Source: Salinimicrobium sp035607535 (lineage in GTDB: Bacteria; Bacteroidota; Bacteroidia; Flavobacteriales; Flavobacteriaceae). From it: a stretch of DNA of 64,000 nt. Below are positions 60,520 to 64,000 of the stretch, piece by piece (the first letter of the stretch is position 1; each line of letters starts with the position of its first letter). The position numbers and the translations under genes are program-made. The notes beneath the pieces are model-generated. The model did no database searches, was not told the DNA's origin, and saw only the letters and a program-made list of their open reading frames with translations. The stretch spans positions 1 to 64,000 of the forward strand of contig NZ_JAYDZX010000002.1 in NCBI RefSeq assembly GCF_035607535.1. The letters are read 5' to 3'.

Positions 60520-61365
60520 TTACTGTAAAGTGGTGAGCTGGGCATGCCGTGCCACCATCATATTAAAGATCCCATAACCAATGAGCCCTGTTGCCGTGGC
60601 GCCAAGTAAAAGGGAACCGTAAGAGAAGCTTAGCAGATATTGAAGGGCTCCTTCGGTGCCTTTGTAGACTTCTGCATTGTGAAGTAAGATCACCTTGATC
60701 AGGAAGAATGAAATAATTCCAAAAACCACTCCCCTTGCAATGTAACCAAAGCGTCCAGATTTCCTTATGAATTCGTATTCATGTCTTAGATCGGGATATT
60801 TATCGATCTTTTTCATGAATTTAGCTGAATAGGCAAGTCGAAATTGCATGATCGCCTGGGCTGCTACAATAATTGCAAGGATCCAGATCAAAGCAGTACC
60901 GTAATCCTGGGACAGGAGCTCCCCCAGGGCTGCTTTTTCCTGCTCACTTCCTTCCCCGGGATTTTCCGGTGTGCTATTACCGGCCAGGAGATCGAGCAAA
61001 GGCTCTGCAAAAGAATAAGCTATAACGGCATAAAAAACTGCAGAATAGAAATACCTCATCCTCTTGAGTACTCCTTTCCAGTTATTTGGTTTTCTGCCTC
61101 CATTCTTTTTCGGTCTTAACCACACCTGTACCAGTCGCCAAAGGGTGTAGGCAAAAAGACCCAAAGCGACCAATGCCACCAGAAGTTTTCCTAAGGGCAG
61201 ATCAAGAAGAAAACTTACTACTCCTCCCGTGCTGGTGACATCTCCGCCAAGACCAAAGGCAGCCATGAATGTAAGGACCCCGACTAAAATATAAACCACG
61301 CCTTTGGTGAAAAAGCCGGCAGATCTTAATTTCGAAATGTATTCTTTATCTGGAGTCGGGACCAT
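60520..61365 (-). CDS. DUF1206 membrane protein
   Basis: The 281-residue protein has three repeats of a two-helix unit, six helices in all (for example GFFTKGVVYILVGVLTFMAAFGLGG at 18-42, FGYIARGVVFGIISFFLIKVI later). A short Asn/Glu-rich loop is seen at about 133-147. DUF1206 proteins are widespread but have no known function. It is a lone gene. Confidence 0.87.
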   Translation of the reverse strand: MVPTPDKEYISKLRSAGFFTKGVVYILVGVLTFMAAFGLGGDVTSTGGVVSFLLDLPLGKLLVALVALGLFAYTLWRLVQVWLRPKKNGGRKPNNWKGVLKRMRYFYSAVFYAVIAYSFAEPLLDLLAGNSTPENPGEGSEQEKAALGELLSQDYGTALIWILAIIVAAQAIMQFRLAYSAKFMKKIDKYPDLRHEYEFIRKSGRFGYIARGVVFGIISFFLIKVILLHNAEVYKGTEGALQYLLSFSYGSLLLGATATGLIGYGIFNMMVARHAQLTTLQ

Positions 61366-61428
61366 AGTAATATCTAAAGTTATTACTTTTTGGTACTGCT
61401 CATAAGGGGTTTAACATTTCTGTAAAGA

Positions 61429-62388
61429 TCAGGTGCGGGAGTTTAAAAACTCCAGAGCTCTTTCTTCATTGTAGGTCACCTTTTTATTTTGAAGGAACCC
61501 GACATGACCGCCATAAGCGGGGGTTTCCAGAAAGAGGTGCTCACTCTTTCTGGCTATTTCCACAGGATAACAGTCGGGGGAAAGAAAGCCGTCATTCTTC
61601 GCGTTGATGATAAGAGTGGGAATTTTGATATTTTTCAGGAATTGGCGGGAGCTGTTCCGGTTGTAGTAATCGAGGGCATCCTCAAAATCATGGGCTCTGC
61701 TGGTGTATAAGTTATCTATATCTAGTAAACTATCGCAAGCTTCAATTTCTTCTTTGCTCAGTTTATCCGGAAAATTCTCTGCCCGCATCATAAGGTGATC
61801 TCTTAGCTTAGAGAGAAAGCGTTTTGCGTATAAATAGTTTTCTTTCTTTTGAAGTTGCTTTAGACTTCCGTGGAGATCACAGGGCACAGAAACCATCACT
61901 GCCGCCTTTATCTGCTGCGAAATTTCTCTTTTTTCGCCCAAATACTTAAGCATTAGATTGCCGCCGAGGCTGAAGCCGTTAAAAGCCATGGTCTTATATT
62001 TCCCTTTTTGAAGGATATGCTCTACCACCTCCTGCAGGTCACCGGTGGCGCCGGCATGGTAGGATCTAAAGTGCCGGTTGAGTTCCCCACTACATCCGCG
62101 CAGATTCATTGCGGCGACATCCCAGCCATTCGAGTTGAAATATTTTGCCAGCCCTGTAACATATGGACGCTTCGCACTTCCTTCCAGACCATGAATCACC
62201 ACCAGGACCTTGTCAGATCTTTCTTCTGAAAAACTCCAATCCAGATCGAGAAAATCCCCGTCATTTAGATCAATTCGCTCCCTATCCTGCTCTAAAGGCA
62301 CCTTTCGAATAAGTGCCGAATATACTGTGGACAAATGGTAATTGCGAAAGATTAGCGGAGGTACATATGTGGTTTCTACTAAAGGCAT
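61429..62388 (-). CDS. Alpha/beta hydrolase, YheT family
   Basis: The 319-residue protein has the nucleophile elbow GFSLGGNLML, the oxyanion region IHGLEGSAKRPYVTG and the C-terminal acid and His segments NAKNDGFLSPDCYP and YGGHVGFL. The catalytic Ser-Asp-His set is thus complete. It matches the YheT/ABHD1-3 type of hydrolase. Its substrate is not known. The gene diverges from the thioesterase gene. Confidence 0.92.
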   Translation of the reverse strand: MPLVETTYVPPLIFRNYHLSTVYSALIRKVPLEQDRERIDLNDGDFLDLDWSFSEERSDKVLVVIHGLEGSAKRPYVTGLAKYFNSNGWDVAAMNLRGCSGELNRHFRSYHAGATGDLQEVVEHILQKGKYKTMAFNGFSLGGNLMLKYLGEKREISQQIKAAVMVSVPCDLHGSLKQLQKKENYLYAKRFLSKLRDHLMMRAENFPDKLSKEEIEACDSLLDIDNLYTSRAHDFEDALDYYNRNSSRQFLKNIKIPTLIINAKNDGFLSPDCYPVEIARKSEHLFLETPAYGGHVGFLQNKKVTYNEERALEFLNSRT

Positions 62389-62423
62389 TTGCAGGGTTTG
62401 AAGATGTAAATGAAAGAAAATTC

Positions 62424-62448
62424 ATTATGCGTGCATAATATAAATTTG
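62424..62448 (+). promoter_or_regulatory. Palindromic site plus exact -7 box before the thioesterase gene
   Basis: ATTATGC-GT-GCATAAT (62424-62439) is a perfect inverted repeat, directly upstream of TAAATTTG (62441-62448), an exact TAnnTTTG box 24 bp before the ATG. No TTTG is seen at -33, so the site may hold an activator or a repressor. Confidence 0.6.
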
Positions 62449-62472
62449 TAATTTTATCTCAAAATTAGAAAA

Positions 62473-62961
62473 ATGTACAAGAAAAATTTCGAGATAAGAT
62501 GGAGTGATATCGACGCAAACCGTCATTTAGCCAACACCGCCTACATCAACTTTATGAGTCATACCCGAATGGGTTTTTTAATGGAGAGCGGGTTTGGTCA
62601 TAAAGAAATGGCCGAGCACAACCTGGGACCCGTAGTTTTCTATGAACATATCACTTATTTTAGGGAAGTATTTGCAGGTAAACCTGTAACGGTTACCTTG
62701 AAGCTAAAAGGGCTGAGTGAAGATGGCATGTACTTCGAATTCATCCATGACTTCTACGACTACAAGGGCCGCAATTTTGCGAGCTGTGAAATGATGGGTG
62801 CCTGGATCGATCTTAAGGAGCGCAAACTACGAGGTCTACCGCCTGAGCTTTTTGCAAAGCTGGATCATCTTGAACACACCGAGAATTTTAAAATGCTCAC
62901 CAAAGAGGATACGAGGAGGTACGGGAAAAAACCTAAGGATATCGACCCGGCTAAGTTGTAG
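62473..62961 (+). CDS. Acyl-CoA thioesterase-like hot-dog protein
   Basis: The 162-residue protein starts MYKKNFEIRWSDIDANRHLANTAYINFMSHTR, the 4HBT-type hot-dog fold with the catalytic Asp (SDIDAN) in place of the usual DxDxxGHVNN. It should cleave acyl-CoA or act in an acyl-ACP pathway; the acyl group is unknown. Its end overlaps the convergent EamA gene by 11 bp. Confidence 0.88.
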   Translation: MYKKNFEIRWSDIDANRHLANTAYINFMSHTRMGFLMESGFGHKEMAEHNLGPVVFYEHITYFREVFAGKPVTVTLKLKGLSEDGMYFEFIHDFYDYKGRNFASCEMMGAWIDLKERKLRGLPPELFAKLDHLEHTENFKMLTKEDTRRYGKKPKDIDPAKL

Positions 62962-63844
62962 GCTTCGGTTTTCTCGTGACCATATAGACTCCTGCAAACA
63001 CAAGCAGGGCGGCGGTGATCTTTAGCAGGTTTAGATGATCTGCACCGGTAGAAACTGCATAGGCAATGGCGATTAGTGGCTGCAGGTAAACAAAGGCACT
63101 AATAGTAGAGGCACTCAGCTGTTTTAAGGCATAAACATTCAGAAGATAAGTTAAGAATGTGGTGCCGAAGACAACAAAGCTCATTCCCAGGATCGCTTCT
63201 GTAGGAAGACTTTTCCATTCGACCTCAGTAAATTCCCCTATGGTAAAAGGAAAGTTCACGATCACAGCCATTCCAAAAAGCCATTTCATTAAAGTAAATG
63301 GATGATATTTTGAGGTAAGCGGCTTGACCAGGATGAGGTAAAGACCGTAAGAAGTTGCGTTTACCAGAACCAACAGATTTCCAAGCGGAATGTTTGGCGC
63401 ATTCATGACATGGCTGCTGCTAAAAATAATCAGTCCCAGTGCTCCGGCCAAACCGGTGATAATTCCCAGAGTTTTGAGGAAGGTTACCCGTTCCTTTATG
63501 AGTATCGCGGCAAGGACTAGAACTATAATGGGTGTTATTGTGGTGATCACCGAGCTGTTGATGGGAGTGGTAAGACTAAGACCTTTGAAGAAAAAAAGCA
63601 TGTTGATACACATTCCCAGGATGGTACAACCAAACAAACGCGGCCAGTCACTGGTCGCGATTTTTTCTTTTGGTCCTAAAAAGCTGATCAACCAGAAGAG
63701 AATTGCGGCACCTGTAACTCTTAATAAAATAAACCCAAAGGGTTCGATGTATGTCGGCATCAATCCTTTTGCCACCGTGTGGTTGATTCCATAGATAGTA
63801 CCTGCGCCAATGGCTGCGAGAATTGCCAGCAGCCGCTTATTCAC
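62951..63844 (-). CDS. EamA/DMT-superfamily transporter
   Basis: The 297-residue protein has ten helices in two EamA repeats (AILAAIGAGTIYGINHTVAKGLMPTYIEPFGFILLRVTGAAI and ASTISAFVYLQPLIAIAYAV). The substrate is not known. The start is a GTG at 63844, which lies inside the end of the upstream ArsC-like gene (8-bp overlap). Its other end overlaps the thioesterase gene. Confidence 0.88.
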   Translation of the reverse strand: MNKRLLAILAAIGAGTIYGINHTVAKGLMPTYIEPFGFILLRVTGAAILFWLISFLGPKEKIATSDWPRLFGCTILGMCINMLFFFKGLSLTTPINSSVITTITPIIVLVLAAILIKERVTFLKTLGIITGLAGALGLIIFSSSHVMNAPNIPLGNLLVLVNATSYGLYLILVKPLTSKYHPFTLMKWLFGMAVIVNFPFTIGEFTEVEWKSLPTEAILGMSFVVFGTTFLTYLLNVYALKQLSASTISAFVYLQPLIAIAYAVSTGADHLNLLKITAALLVFAGVYMVTRKPKPTT

Positions 63845-64000
63845 CTAGTGAAGCTTTTGCTGCGGCGACCTCTTTTTTAGAATTGCCAATAAAGATCTGT
63901 TGACCATTGACGATTACCGGCCGCTTTAGAAAGGTGTAATGTTCTAGAAGGAGAGTTTTGTAATCTTCTTCTGAAAGCTGTTTGTTCTTTAGATCACGTT
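63837..64000 (-). CDS. ArsC/Spx-like thioredoxin-fold protein, C-terminal part (cut by window edge)
   Basis: Reading from the right edge to a TAA at 63837-63839, the last 53 residues include RDLKNKQLSEEDYKTLLLEH, then KRPVIVNGQQIFIGNSKKEVAAAKASLGE. The LKRPVIV segment is the conserved substrate arginine/cis-proline region of the ArsC/YffB family, and the final part is typical of flavobacterial arsenate-reductase-like proteins. The catalytic Cys lies outside the window. It overlaps the EamA start. Confidence 0.8.
   Translation of the reverse strand, partial: RDLKNKQLSEEDYKTLLLEHYTFLKRPVIVNGQQIFIGNSKKEVAAAKASLGE

Overview
The window is a 64-kb stretch of a Flavobacteriaceae (phylum Bacteroidota) chromosome. 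It is densely coded on both strands and moderately AT-rich. Signs of this group are the gene order rnhA-purN-acpP-fabF-rnc-IPExxxVDY-pyk, an intact aerotolerance (Bat) operon, a GbsR/MarR-controlled tripartite RND pump, many short lipoprotein signals, and promoters of the Bacteroidota type (TTTG, about 19 nt, TAnnTTTG). A marine or salt-adapted member is likely because of the sodium-pump decarboxylase genes and the SulP/carbonic anhydrase pair. The exact genus cannot be read from the sequence; Gramella/Salegentibacter-like is only a guess. No rRNA, tRNA, CRISPR array, prophage or complete insertion sequence was recognised.

Layout. 1-6.6 kb: methylmalonyl-CoA metabolism. The two mutase genes lie on the minus strand, diverging from epimerase, carboxyltransferase, small membrane anchor, biotin carrier and sodium-pump beta subunit; an 800-bp non-coding gap between them holds a candidate structured RNA. 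6.7-11.7 kb: DUF2490 barrel protein, purF, a PfkB sugar kinase, rnhA and purN. 11.8-16.2 kb: acpP, fabF, rnc, IPExxxVDY protein and pyk. 16.3-19.2 kb: dinB, a nucleoside-sugar-epimerase-like oxidoreductase, a CYTH protein and a YCII-type lipoprotein. 19.3-21.4 kb: four AT-rich minus-strand genes of unknown function. 21.6-27.8 kb: an RND efflux operon led by its regulator, with a clear palindromic operator. 27.9-33 kb: secreted asparaginase, 3-hydroxyanthranilate dioxygenase, an ALDH7-type aldehyde dehydrogenase, an old yellow enzyme and a small lipoprotein.

33-42 kb: EamA transporter, CapA-type phosphoesterase, secreted Ntn amidase, acyl-ACP desaturase, then a tight four-gene minus-strand operon (degenerate aldo/keto reductase, SDR, AlbA_2 protein, PPP phosphatase) and a DUF4382 lipoprotein. 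42.4-51.5 kb: the Bat operon (moxR, DUF58, DUF4381-like, batA, batB, batC, batD, batE). 51.6-54.4 kb: small exported protein, SulP anion transporter and beta-carbonic anhydrase, probably a bicarbonate-uptake unit. 54.4-58.4 kb: cvpA, a conserved small protein, pheS, two small downstream genes and gpsA. 58.2-64 kb: a possible 27-residue gene with its own terminator, nadD-gmk-yicC, DUF1206, a YheT-type hydrolase, a thioesterase behind a palindromic site, an EamA transporter and the end of an ArsC-like gene.

Most of the window is core or near-core metabolism. The least explained parts are the 2.26-2.40 kb hairpin RNA candidate, the 37.9-41.4 kb operon, the 19.3-21.4 kb gene group, the terminator hairpin inside the start of rnc, and the small genes near 56.5 and 58.3 kb. 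I did not find a clear new multi-gene system; the best candidates are reported with their limits.
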